This document shows, one piece after another, positions 37,741 through 49,188 of a stretch of 64,000 nucleotides of DNA. The stretch is from Nageia nagi. Taxonomy: Eukaryota; Pinophyta. A program made the position numbers and the translations under genes. The notes beneath the pieces were generated by a model, which saw only the letters and a list, made by a program, of their open reading frames with translations, was not told the DNA's origin and searched no databases. Positions within the stretch are counted from its first letter, which is position 1; each line of letters begins with the position of its first letter. Location of the stretch: positions 64,356,001 through 64,420,000 of the forward strand of contig JBITNC010000001.1 in assembly GCA_050084985.1 (NCBI GenBank), in the 5' to 3' direction.

Positions 37741-37909
37741 AGTTGAAATCATTAGGATAACCTATATTTTTGAGATTGTTGTTGGTGTTTGGAAAGTGTT
37801 CTTGCATGTATACCAGGTCACAAAGCAAGAAAGGAGAAGGAGAATTTGTGGAGGAGGATCCAAAAATTGGTTCTAGAGTTTGCTAAAGAAGCAAAGAGAG
37901 CTTGGAGCC

Positions 37910-38830
37910 ATGGCCAATGAAGGAGGGTCTAATGTGGAAAAGAAAATTGTTGATCTCTCCACAATGTTCCAGAAAATGTCTCTACAATTCCAACACTTTC
38001 AAGAACAACAATAAAGAAAAATGAAGGTGAAACTAGTGAAGGTAATAAAATTGACAATGATGATACACATAGTGTTTTTCAAAGTTCTCCTTTGAAATTG
38101 GAGGTTAAATTTGGTTTGCATACTTTTATTGGAGAAGTGAATGATGAGAAGTTAGACCATTGGATTAAACAAATTGAGGTATATTGTAGAATTCAAAGAA
38201 TTGTAAGAGAAGAGGATAAAATCCAATTAGCAACTCTTAAAATGAGTGGTAATGCACTTGTTTGGTGGGAAAGTTGTTTGCAAAGTAAGAATGAATCAAT
38301 TCAAGCTTATATTGCTTCTTGGACCCATTTTGTACAATTGCTTAGAGATCAATTTTATCCTTTGGGTTATTGACAACAGGCAGTCATGGAATGGCAAACT
38401 TTCCGTCAAGGCAAAGGGCAAAGTGTGCAAGAGTACACTATGGAATTTTGAAGAAGAGTTGTAATGCTAGGTATTCCTCTTGATTCTCAAGATACTCTTC
38501 TTAAGTATATTGGTGGTTTGCACAATTATTTAAGGCATACAATATTGATGTTTGATCCAAATGATTTGGATAAAGTTTGTGTACAAGCCACTCACTTAGA
38601 AGAAAGGGGAAAATTTGTTAAGGATGGGAAAAAGAAAAATGCTTCCAATAACAATAGTAATAATGATTCTAAAAAGAACCAAGGAAAGGGGAAAAAGAAA
38701 ACTACGTCTACTACATAAAAAGAGAAGTCTAAAGATGTATGTACACATTGTCAAAAAGAAGGTCATTTAGAGGCTAAATGTTGGAAATTGCATCCTGAAT
38801 TATGCCCTAAACCTAAAGGTCAAAAGAAGC
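37910..38830 (+). pseudogene. Gypsy copy 1 gag
   Basis: ATG at 37910 chosen because MANEGGSN is kept in both copies. Gag marks: LEVKFGLHTFIGEVNDEKL, WIKQIEVYCRIQRIV (38095-38210), NALVWWESC and LLRDQFYPLGY (38250-38370), then MLGIPLDSQDTLLKYIGGL (38464 on) and a Lys/Asn-rich linker leading to the knuckle CTHCQKEGHLEAKC (about 38740-38785), an intact CX2CX4HX4C. Stops include one at about 38013, TGA at 38371-38373, TGA at 38449-38451 and TAA at 38716. Confidence 0.9.
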
Positions 38831-41800
38831 AAACAAATACTGTTACTAAGGAAATTGAAGATGGTTCAGATGTAGATGAGAAAATGGCATGTATGGTTTT
38901 GCATAATACACCTAGTGAAGATGAGGAAAAGAAGAAAATTGAACTTTTTCACATCAAGGTGCAAGCTAAGAAGACTAGGATTGATACATTGTTTGATTCT
39001 GGATCTCAAGCTAACTTAATTGCAGAAAAGTATGTCAAATCACTTGCACTCACTACTCAACCTCACCCAAACCCATATCCATTGGGATGGGTTAATAAAA
39101 ATTCCAAGTTAAAGGTAACACAACAATGCAAGTTGCAATTTGGGATTAATAGGGAGTACATTGATGAAGTTTTACTTGATGTTGTTCCTTTGGATATTTT
39201 TAGGATTGTGCTTGGTAGTCCTTATATATGGGAAAAAGATGCTTTATTTTATAGAAAGGAAAACAAATATAGACTCATTAAAGATGGAGTTGAATACATG
39301 GTTAGTGCTCATCAAAACAAGAAAAAGGATATTTCTTTGATTACTACAGAACAAGCAAAGAGACTAATCAATATAGGACAAATGTTTGTAATTACAATGG
39401 TGAAATCTCAAGATGAAGTGGAAATCATAAAGGCACTTGAGGATTGTGAACCATAATACAAGAACTTCCACCAAAAAGAGATATACAACATGAGATTCAA
39501 TTACATCCTGATGTTGCACTTCCTTATATTGGCTTATATAGAAATTATACTTTGGAAATTGAAGAAATTAAGAAACAAGTCAAGGAATTGTTAGATCAAG
39601 GAGTCATTAGACCTAGCACATCACCGTGTGGATCTCCTATTGTTATAATTCCAAAGAAAGATGGAACTTGGCGTATATGTGTTGATTACAGGGCACTAAA
39701 TAAGATCACAGTTAAAAATCGATATCCTTTACCATGTATTGATGATTTAATGGATTAATTATAAAAAGCTAGGATTTTCACAAAATTGGATCTAAGAAGT
39801 GGTTATCATCAAGTACGATTTAAAGAAGAGGATGTGTGGAAAACTATTTTTAAAACTAGGCAACGATTGTTTGAATGGTTGGTTTTACCATTTGGATTAT
39901 GCAATGCTCCTCCTACTTTCATATGTGTAATGAATGAGGTTTTAAGGCCTTTCATTAATGATTTTGTTATTATGTATCTTGTAGATATTCTCATTTACAG
40001 TGATAATTGGAAAGATCATGTGGTACATATTCGTAAAGTGTTTGAAGTTTTAAGGGAAGCAAAAATCTATTTGAAGATGTCTAAGTGTGAGTTTGTCAAG
40101 AGAGTTTAATCTATCTTGGCCACATTGTAGGTGAAGGTCAATTGAGAATAGATCCAGAAAAAATTGAGGCTATGTTGAAATGGCCTATTCCCACTAATGT
40201 GACAGAGACTAGGAGTTTTCTTGGGGTAGTGCAATATTTACACAAGTTTATTGCTAACTTTTCTTACATGGCTTCTCCACTTCATGCAATTACAGGAAAG
40301 AGTCATGGATTTTAGTGGGGAGGGAAAGAACAACATGATTTTGAATTGCTTCAAAGGAAAATCAGTAATGCCCTAGTACTTGCTTTGCCTAATCTTCAGA
40401 AAACTTTTGAAATTGAAACTGATGCAAGTGACTATGCTATGGGTGCAATTTTATTACAGGAAAAACATTTGATTTGCTATCACTCAGAAATGTTTACCAT
40501 TGTGGTAAGAAACTATCCCACATATGACAAAGAGTTATATGCATTAGTTCAAAGTGTTAAGAAATGGAAGCATTATTTGGTAGGTAAAGAGATAATAATT
40601 CATACAGACCATCAACCCTTGCAATATCTTCAGTCACAATCTAAGTTGCAACAATCTAGGCACTTTCATTGGATGGGATTCTTGCAACAATTTCATTTGG
40701 TGATTAAGTACAAGAAGGGTACTCAAAATAAAATTGTTGATATGTTGTCTAGGCCTCCAATAGTTGCCAGTGTTGTGATTCTGCAAAATAGTTCTTCAAT
40801 GCATGATGGGTATAAAGAACAGTATATGGTTGATCTTGATTTCCAAAATGTCTATTATAGATTGAGTCTTGGTAATGAGGTCAGAAATCATGACTTTCAT
40901 TTGCATGATGGATTACTTTTTCATTTGGCCAAACTTTGTATTCCTAATGGTGAGAGGAATGATTTGATTAGGGAAGCTCATACTTCTCGTATTTTAGGGC
41001 ACTTTGGTGTTGGGAAAACTCTTGCTAATCTACAAAGGTATTGTTACTGGCCGAAATGCAAAAAAATGTATCCAAATTTATCAGAGGTTGTATGTTATGC
41101 AGTGTAAGGAAACCCAATAATAGGAAATTTGGTCTTTATATGCCATTGTCCATTCCTACATGACCATGGGAGAGTATTTCTATGGATTTTTGTTGGAGGT
41201 TTACCTATGCCTAACAGAGGTCATGATTATTTATATGTGGTTGTAGATAGATTCAGTAAGATGTGTATTCTAATCCCATGTAAAAAGACTGTGATAAGTC
41301 AAGAGGTAGCTAATCTTTTCTTTACTTATGTGTGGGTACATTTTGGTCTTCCTACTTCTATCATTTCTGACAGGGATTCCAGGTTTCTTGGAAAATTTTG
41401 GACTTCTTTATGGGAAAGGATGGACACTAAGCTAAAGAGGAGTACAACATTTCATCCATAGATAGATGGTTAAACAGAGGTGGTAAATAGAATAGTGGTA
41501 CACCTATTACAGGGTTATTGTGGTAAGCATCCTAAGACTTGGGATGAGCATTTGAGCTATATACAGCATGCATATAATTGAACTTGACATTCTTCTAATA
41601 ACAAAACACCTTTTGAGACTTGTTTTGGTTATTTGCCAAAATCACCTTTCGATATGGCTTTTGCTTCAACAAGTGATGGAGATATAGTTCTTCATAATGA
41701 GGAGGAGCAGGCAAAGAATTTTATTGAGAGGATTAGATTGATTCATTAGAAGGTAAAAGAACAGTTGGAGAAGAGTCAGGCCAAGTATAAGGAGAGGCAT

Positions 41801-42250
41801 GATCATCATTGGGTGGATCATAAATTTTAGGTTGGGGACCAGGTATGGCTTCATCTCAATAAGAAGAGATAGCATGGTGAGGGAAAGAAGTTGAAACTAA
41901 TAAGGTATGGTCCATTTACCATTATTGTTCAAGTTGGAGATAATGCATTTCGATTGGACTTACCACCCTATATGCAAATGTATTCCATTATTAATTTTGA
42001 GAACTTGAAGTTTTACGAACCAGCCTTAGTTGCAGAAGATACAGATGTTATATTACCGTCAGTTGAGGATTTAGCCCCTGAGCACATGAATGTGTTGGTT
42101 GAGGATGCAGTAATGGAAAAGAAGCAATGATCATCTCGTAGTGGCATACAAGAGGTGTGGCATATTGGAGTGAAGGGCCAACATCCACACAAGGCCAAGT
42201 GGTATGCAGTTGATTGGGTGAGGGAGCTCTACCCTCACCTCATTTCATCA
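38831..42250 (+). pseudogene. Gypsy copy 1 pol (protease, RT, RNase H, integrase, chromodomain-like tail)
   Basis: Protease LFDSGSQANLIAEKY (about 38988); RT with [15 protein letters not shown] (39663), FTKLDLRSGYHQV (39777) and the active site altered to YLVDILIYS (about 39976; copy 2 has YLDD); RNase H ETDASDYAMGAILL (40418) and HTDHQPLQYL; integrase HFGVGKTLANLQRYCYWPK, RGHDYLYVVVDRFSKM, SIISDRDSRFLGKFW (41364) and DG-TEVVNR. The tail has YGPFTIIVQVGDNAFRLDLP and VKGQHPHKAKWY...YPHL, which resembles a chromovirus chromodomain. About 56 bases are missing near 39454 relative to copy 2. Many stops. Confidence 0.9.
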
Positions 42251-42284
42251 TCCTAATTGCTTTTGGGGATAAAAGCTCTCTCTC

Positions 42285-42296
42285 AGTGGGGAGGAA
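42285..42296 (+). other. Polypurine tract before LTR 2
   Basis: AGTGGGGAGGAA directly precedes the TG of LTR 2. The equivalent AATGGGGAGGAA precedes LTR 3 at 48022-48033. These support the plus orientation of both internal regions. Confidence 0.8.
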
Positions 42297-43413
42297 TGAT
42301 CCAAAATTTGGATCCCTTTGACATTTAATAATCTCCATTTCAGTGTGTTCATTGTGATCACCTTATCTTCAGCTTTCTGATGCTTCTTTCGGATTATGAA
42401 TCCGAGTTCGTATGTGGAAGATATGATATTAATTTCATTTATGTATTTCAAGAAAAAAATTAAAAGGAGTAAATAAATAAATATAAAAACATTTAAATAT
42501 ATATATATATATTTAAATGTTTTGGGCAGCCATTATAGAGGGGACCCGCCTTCCATCGCCAAACCATGTAGGAGGAGGTGAGGCATGCATGGAAGGTTGA
42601 CCACATGGAGGTGATAAGGCCTACATGGAGATCGTCAGCCAAGCCACCCACGAGATCACCAGCCAAGCCACCCATAAGACCGCCAGCCAAGCCGCCCACT
42701 AGACCGTTAGCCGCTAGTCAACAGGAGGTTGACTTCCTCTAAGCACGTGCCACATGTCATCACCATAATGCACCCACCCAATTTTAGTTTTTTTGATGTA
42801 TTTTTAGTGTTTTCAAAGGTTTTGGTGATTTTATCTCACCTAAGGTCCTATTATTAGGCTGATTTCATTCTGTAAGCCTGAAATAATCCAGTGAGCATAT
42901 TATTTTGATTTTAGAGCTCATTTTGGGAAAATTTCTACAACCATTTGAGCCCAAATTTGACATGAAGATCAAGGAGGATAATGGGTATTTAAAAATAGGT
43001 TTTGTATTAAATTTCCTAGTTGTAATACTCTCCAATTTTAGCCCCCAAAATTGTATAAAAAGGGGAGCAAATTGGAAGGAGAGGGAGGAGGATTTTAGGA
43101 AAGTTATTTTCAGTTCTTGTGATTTTTAGAGCTGTGAGTGTGTTATGAATGTGAGAAGAGGTTTTGAAGGATCATGGAGGCCTTGTAAAGTGATTCCACC
43201 CATTGATATTAGAGAGCTTTTGAGCTGGATGTAGCCCACATCGGGTGAACCAGGATAATTTTGCTTGTCACTTTCTATGGTGAATGCTTTTCTCTTCTCT
43301 ATGTTTACAAAATTAGTTCCTGATTTTCTTTTACAAGCACTTAATTGTTTTAAGTGTGAATTGATCCTAAGAAAAGGTTAAATTGAAATTTTAAGCTTAT
43401 AGTTTATGGATCA
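42297..43413 (+). mobile_element. Gypsy array, LTR 2 (1117 bp), shared by both internal regions
   Basis: Same ends as LTR 1 and 3. It serves as the 3' LTR of copy 1 and the 5' LTR of copy 2. TATAAAAAGG is at 43054-43063, the 24-bp minisatellite at 42628-42703. Closer to LTR 3 than to LTR 1 near the 5' end (both read CCCTTTGACATTTAATAATC where LTR 1 differs). Confidence 0.9.
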
Positions 43414-43415
43414 AG

Positions 43416-43429
43416 TTTGGTATCAAAGT
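43416..43429 (+). other. Primer-binding site of gypsy internal region 2
   Basis: TTTGGTATCAAAGT two bases after LTR 2, identical to the site after LTR 1. Confidence 0.75.
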
Positions 43430-43598
43430 AGTTGAAATCATTAGGATAACCTATATTTTTGAGATTGTTGTTGGTGTTTGGAAAGTGTTCTTGCATGTAT
43501 ACCAGGTCACAAAGCAAGAAAGGAGAAGGAGAATTTATGGAGAAGGATCTAGAAATTGGTTCTAGAGTTTGCTAAAGAAGCAAAGAGAGCTTGGAGCC

Positions 43599-44520
43599 AT
43601 GGCCAATGAAGGAGGGTCTAATGTGGAAAAGCAAATTGTTGATCTCTCCACAATGTTCCAGAAAATGTCTCTACAATTCCAACACTTTCAAGAACAACAA
43701 TACAAGAAAAATGAAGGTGAAACTAGTGAAGGTAATAAAATTGACAATGATGATACACATAGTGTTTTTCAAAGTTCTCCTTTGAAATTGGAGGTTAAAT
43801 TTGGTTTGCATACTTTTATTGGAGAAGTGAATGATGAGAAGTTAGACCATTGGATTAAACAAATTGAGGTATATTGTAGAATTCAAAGAATTGTAAGAGA
43901 TGAGGATAAAATCTAATTAAAAACTCTTAAAATGAGTTGTAATGCACTTGTTTGCTGGGAAAGTTGTTTGCAAATTAAGAATGAATCAATTCAAGCTTGT
44001 ATTGCTTCTTGGACCTATTTTGTACAATTGCTTAGAGATCAGTTTTATCCTTTGGGTTATCGATAAAAGGCAGTCATGGAATGGCAAACTTTTCGTTAAG
44101 GCAAAGGGCAAAGTGTGCAAGATTACACTATGGAATTTTGAAGAAAAGCTACAATGCTAGGTATTCCTCTTGATTCCCAAGATAATCTTCTTAAGTATAT
44201 TGGTGGTTTGCACAATTATTTAAGGCATACAATATTGATGTTTGATCCAAATGATTTGGATAAAGTTTGTGTACAAGCCACTCACTTAGAAGAAAGGGGA
44301 AATTTTGTTAAGGATGGGAAAAAGAAAAATGCTTCCAATAACAATAGTAATAATGATTCTAAAAAGAAACAAGGAAAGGGGAAAAATAAAACTACGTCTA
44401 CAACACAAAAAGAGAAGTCTAAAGATGTATGTACACATTGTCAAAAAGAAGGTCATTTAGAGGCTAAATGTTGGAAATTCCATCCTAAATTACGCCCTAA
44501 ACCTAAAGGTCAAAAGAAGT
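43599..44520 (+). pseudogene. Gypsy copy 2 gag
   Basis: ATG at 43599 as in copy 1. Same domains, with the knuckle CTHCQKEGHLEAKC (about 44432-44475) intact. The N-terminal open stretch reaches 43916, where TAA replaces CAA. Further stops are CGATAA near 44061 and the TGA at 44139-44141 shared with copy 1. A stop at 44520 ends the gag-side frame before a single-base deletion in the protease linker. Confidence 0.9.
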
Positions 44521-47500
44521 AAACAAATATTGTTACTAATGAAATTGAAGATGGTTCAGATGTAGATGAGAAAATGGCATGTATGGTTTTGCATAATACA
44601 CCTAGTGAAGATGAGGAAAAGAAAAAATTGAACTTTTTCACATCAAGGTGCAAGCTAAGAAGACTAGGATTGATACATTGTTTGATTCTAGATCTCAAGC
44701 TAACTTAATTGCAGAAAAGTATGTCAAATCACTTGCTCTCACTACTCAACCTCATCCAAACCCATATCCATTGGGATGGGTTAATAAAAATTCCAAGTTA
44801 AAGGTAACACAACAATGCAAGTTGCAATTTGGGATTAATAGGGAGTACATTGATGAAGTTTTACTTGATGTTGTTCCTTTGAATATTTGTTGGATTGTGC
44901 TTGGTAGTCCTTATCTATGGGAAAGAGATGCTTTATTTTATAGAAAGGAAAACAAATATAGACTCATTAAAGATGGAGTTAAATACATGGTTAGTGCTCA
45001 TCAAAATAAGAAAAAAGATATTTCTTTGATTACTGCAGGACAAGCAAAGAGACTAATCAATACAGGACAAATGTTTGTACTTGCAATGGTGAAATCTCAA
45101 GATGAAGTGGAAATCATAAAGGCACTTGATGATTGTGAACCACAATATAAAGATGAAGTAAAAGAGGTATTTTTCGAATTTGAAGATTTATTTCAAGTAC
45201 CTAAAGAACTTCCACCAAAAAGAGATATACAACATGAGATTCAATTACATCCTGATGTTGCACTTCCTAATATTGGCTTATATAGAAATTCTACTTTAGA
45301 AACTGAAGAAATTAAGAAACAAGTCAAGGAATTGTTAGATCAAGGAGTCATTAGACCTAGCACATCACCATGTGGATCTTCTATTGTTATAATTCCAAAG
45401 AAAGATGGAACTTGGCATATATGTGTTGATTACAGGGTACTAAATAAGATCACGATTAAAAATCGATATCTTTTGCCACGTATTAATGATTTAATGGATC
45501 AATTACAAAATGCTAGGCTTTTCACAAAATTGGATCTAAGAAGTGGTTATCATCAAGTACGAGTTAAAGAAGAGGATGTGTGGAAAATTGCTTTTAAAAC
45601 TAGGCAAGGATTGTTTGAATGGTTGGTTTTATCATATGGATTATGCAATGCTTCTGCTACTTTCATGCATGTAATGAATGAGGTTTTAAGGCCTTTCATT
45701 GATGATTTTGTTATTATGTATCTTGATGATATTCTCATTTACAGTGATAATTGGAAAGATCATGTGGTACATATTCGTAAAGTGTTTGAAGTTTTAAGGG
45801 AAGCAAAACTCTATTTGAAGATGTCTAAGTGTGAGTTTGTCAGGAAGAGTTTAATCTATCTTGGCCACATTGTAGGTGAAGGTCAATTGAGGATAGATCC
45901 TGCAAAAATTGAGGCTGTGTTGAAATGGCCTACTCCCACTAATGTGACAAAGACTAGGAGTTTTCTTGGGGCAATGCAGTATTTACGTAAGTTTAACTTT
46001 TCTTACATGGCTTCTCCACTTCATGCAATTACAGGAAAGAGTCATGGATTTTAGTAGGGAGGGAAAGAACAACATGCTTTTGAATTACTTAAAAGGAAAA
46101 TCAGTAATGCTCCAGTACTTGCTTTGCCTAATCTTCAGAAAACTTTTGAAATTGAAACTGATGCAAGTGACTATGCTATGGTGCAATTTTATTACTGGAA
46201 AAACATCCGATTTGCTATCACTCGAAAATGTTTACTAGTGCAGTAAGAAACTATCCCACATATGACAAAGAATTATATGCATTAGTTCAAAGTGTTAAGA
46301 AATGGAAGCATTATTTGGTAGGTAAAGAGACAATAATTCATACAGACCATCAACCCTTGCAATATCTTCAGTCACAATCTAAGTTGCAATAATCTAGGCA
46401 CTTTCGTTGGATGGGATTCTTGAAACAATTTCATTTGGTGATTAAGTACAAGAAGGGTACTCAAAATAAAATTGCTGATATGTTATCTAGGCCTCCAATA
46501 GTTGCCAGTGTTGTGATTCTACAAAATAGTTCTTTAATGCATGACAAGTATAAAGAACAGTATATGGTTGACCCTAATTTCCAAAATGTCTATCATAGAT
46601 TGAGTCTTGGTAATGAGGTCGAAAATCATGACTTTCATTTGCATGATGGATTACTTTTTCATTTGGCAAACTTTGTATTCCTAATGGTGAGAGGAATGAT
46701 TTGATTAGGGAAGCTCATACTTCTCATATTTTAGGGCACTTTGGTGTTGGGAAAACTCTTGCTAATCTACAAAGGTATTGTTACTGGCCTAAAATGCAAG
46801 AAAATGTATCTAGATATATCAGAGGTTGTATGTTATGTAGTGTAAGGAAACCCAATAATAGGAAATTTTGTCTTTATATGCCATTGTCCATTCCTACACG
46901 ACCATGGGAGAGTATTTCTATGGATTTTGTTGGAGGTTTACCTATGTCTAAAAGAGGTCATGATTATTTATATGTGGTTGTGGATAGATTCAGTAAGATG
47001 TGTATTCTAATCCCATGTAAAAAGACTATGACAGGTCAAGAGGTAGCTAATCTTTTCTTTACTTATGTGTGGGTACATTTTGGTCTTCCTACTTCTATCA
47101 TTTCTGATAGGGATTCCAAGTTTCTTGGAAAATTTTGGACTTCTTTATGGGAGAGGATGGACACTAAGCTAAAGTGGAGTACAACATTTCATCCATAGAT
47201 AGATGGTCAAACAGAGGTGGTAAATAGAATAGTGGTACACCTATCATGGGGTTATTGCGGTAAGCATCCTAACACTTGGGATGAGTATTTGAGCTATATA
47301 CAGCATGCATATAATCGAGCTTTACATTCTTCTACTAACAAAACACCTTTTGAGACTTGTTTTGGTTATTTGCCAAAATCACCTTTCGATATGGCTTTTG
47401 ATTCAACAAGAGATGGAGATATAGTTCTTCATAATGAGGAGGAGCGGGCAAAGAATTTTATTGAGAGGATCAGACTGATTCATCAGAAGGTAAAAGAACA

Positions 47501-48000
47501 ATTGGAGAAGAGTCAGGCCAAGTATAAGGAGAGGCATGATCATGATCGGGTGGATCATAAATTTCAGGTTGGGGATCAAGTATGGCTTCATCTCAATAAG
47601 GAGAGACAACATGGTGAGGGAAAGAAGTTGAAACCAATAAGATATGGTCCATTTACCATTATTGGTCAATTTGGATACAATGCATTTCGGTTGGACTTAC
47701 CACCCTATATGCAAATGTATTCCATTATTAATGTTGAGAGCTTGAAGTTGTATGAACCAACCTTAGTTGCAGAAGATATAGATGTTATGTTACCGTCAGT
47801 TGAGGATTTAGCCCTTGAGCATGTGAATGTGTTGGTTGAGGATGCAGTAATGGGAAAGAAGCAATGATCATCTCGTAGTGGCATACATGAGGTCTGGCAT
47901 ATTGGAGTGAAGGGCCAACATCCACACAAGGCCAAGTGGTATGCAGTTGATTGGGTGAGGGAGCTCTACCCTCACCTCATTTCATCATCCAAATTACTTT
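44521..48000 (+). pseudogene. Gypsy copy 2 pol, the better preserved copy
   Basis: The 468-codon open stretch 44648-46054 spans protease (LFDSRSQANLIAEKY, catalytic DSG changed to DSR), RT with VDYRVLNKI, LDLRSGYHQV and YLDDILIYS intact, up to the start of RNase H. RNase H then has two frame breaks (46052 TAG, near 46180). Integrase is open over 46701-47198 with HFGVGKTLANLQRYCYWPK, C-x2-C, SMDFVGGLPM and SIISDRDSKF, then after TAG at 47196 continues (47217-47867) through the GDQVWLHL and LDLPPYMQMY blocks to the chromodomain-like tail. All conserved acidic integrase residues can be seen. Confidence 0.92.
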
Positions 48001-48033
48001 TGGAGATAAAAGCTCTCTCTCAATGGGGAGGAA

Positions 48034-48211
48034 TGATCCAAAATTTGGATCCCTTTGACATTTAATAATCTCCATTTCAGTGTGTTCATTGTGATCACCT
48101 TGTCTTCAGCTTTCTGATGCTTCTTTCGGATCGTGAATCCGAGTCTGTATGTGGAAGATATGATATTAATTTTGTTTGTGTATTTTGACAAAAAATAAAG
48201 GATTAAAATAT

Positions 48212-48242
<31 letters not shown>

Positions 48243-49127
48243 TATATTTAAATGTTTTGGGCAACCATTATAGAGGGGACCCGCCTGCCACCATCGGACC
48301 ACATAGGAGGAGGTGAGGCATGCGTGGAAGGTTGACCACGTGGAGGTGATAAGGCCTGCATGGAGACTGCCAACCAAGCCACCCATGAGATCACTAGCCA
48401 AGCTGCCCACTAGATCACCAACTGCTAGCCAACAGGAGGTTGACTTCCTCTAAGCATGTGCCACATGTCATCACCATAATGCACCTGCCCAATTTTAGTT
48501 TTTTTGATGTATTTTTAGTGTTTTCAAAGGTTTTGGTGATTTCATCTCACCTAAGGTCCTATTATTAAGCTAATTTAATTCTGTAAGCCTGAAACAATCC
48601 AGTGAGCATATTATTTTGATTTTAGAGCTCATTTTGGGGAAATTTCTACAATCATTTGAGCCCAAATTTGACATGAAGATCAAGGAGGATAATGGGTATC
48701 TAAGAATAGGTTTTGTATTAAATTTCCTATTTGTAATACTCTCCAATTTTAGCCCCCAAAATTGTATAAAAAGGGGAGCAAATTGGAAGGAGAGGGAGGA
48801 GGATTTTAGGAAAGTTATTTTCAGTTCTTGTTGTGATTTTCAGAGCTGTGAGTGTGTTGTGAATGTGAGAGGAGGTTTTGAAGGACCGTGGAGGCCTTGT
48901 AAAGTGATTCCACCCACTGATAGTAGAGAGCTTTTGAGCTAGATATAGCCCACACCGGGTGAACCAGGATAATTTTACTTGTCTCTTTCTATGGTGAATG
49001 CTTTTCTCTTCTCTGTGTTTACAAAATTGGTTCCTGATTTTCCTTTACAAGCACTTAATTGTTTTAAGTGTGAATTGATCCTAAGAAAAGGTTAAATTGA
49101 AATTGTAATCTTATAGTTTATGGATCA
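48034..49127 (+). mobile_element. Gypsy array, LTR 3 (1094 bp)
   Basis: Starts TGATCCAAAATTTGG and ends TTTATGGATCA. TATAAAAAGG at 48765-48774. Only about two copies of the 24-bp minisatellite. It is followed not by a primer-binding site but by element B LTR sequence, so it is the outer 3' LTR. The flanks AAGGG (left) and AATAGG (right) are at best a degraded target duplication. Confidence 0.9.
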
Positions 49128-49183
49128 AATAGGAATCCATTGGATTCCATAATTAATTACATTTATCCAAAGGGGACTTCACA
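49128..49183 (-). mobile_element. Element B, 5' LTR, outer 56 bp
   Basis: Matches 31150-31209 (GGATTCCATAATTAATTAC against AGATTCCATAATTAGTTAC). It ends CTTCACA, the complement of a TG-type LTR start, followed by ATTCT. This confirms that the gypsy array sits inside element B's LTR. Confidence 0.8.
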
Positions 49184-49188
49184 ATTCT
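49184..49188. other. Target-site duplication, right copy (ATTCT)
   Basis: Same five bases as 30009-30013, 19.2 kb away. On the minus strand it reads AGAAT within the copia integrase GGEF-type block. Confidence 0.8.

Noticed and set aside
36609-49133. A clean 5-bp target duplication for the gypsy array
   Set aside because: Left AAGGG and right AATAGG do not match well enough; a mutated duplication is possible but not demonstrated.
49128-49183. Flank of the gypsy array as copia sequence
   Set aside because: It was first read as copia integrase, but it matches the inner end of element B's left LTR (31150-31209) and ends directly at ATTCT, so it belongs to B.
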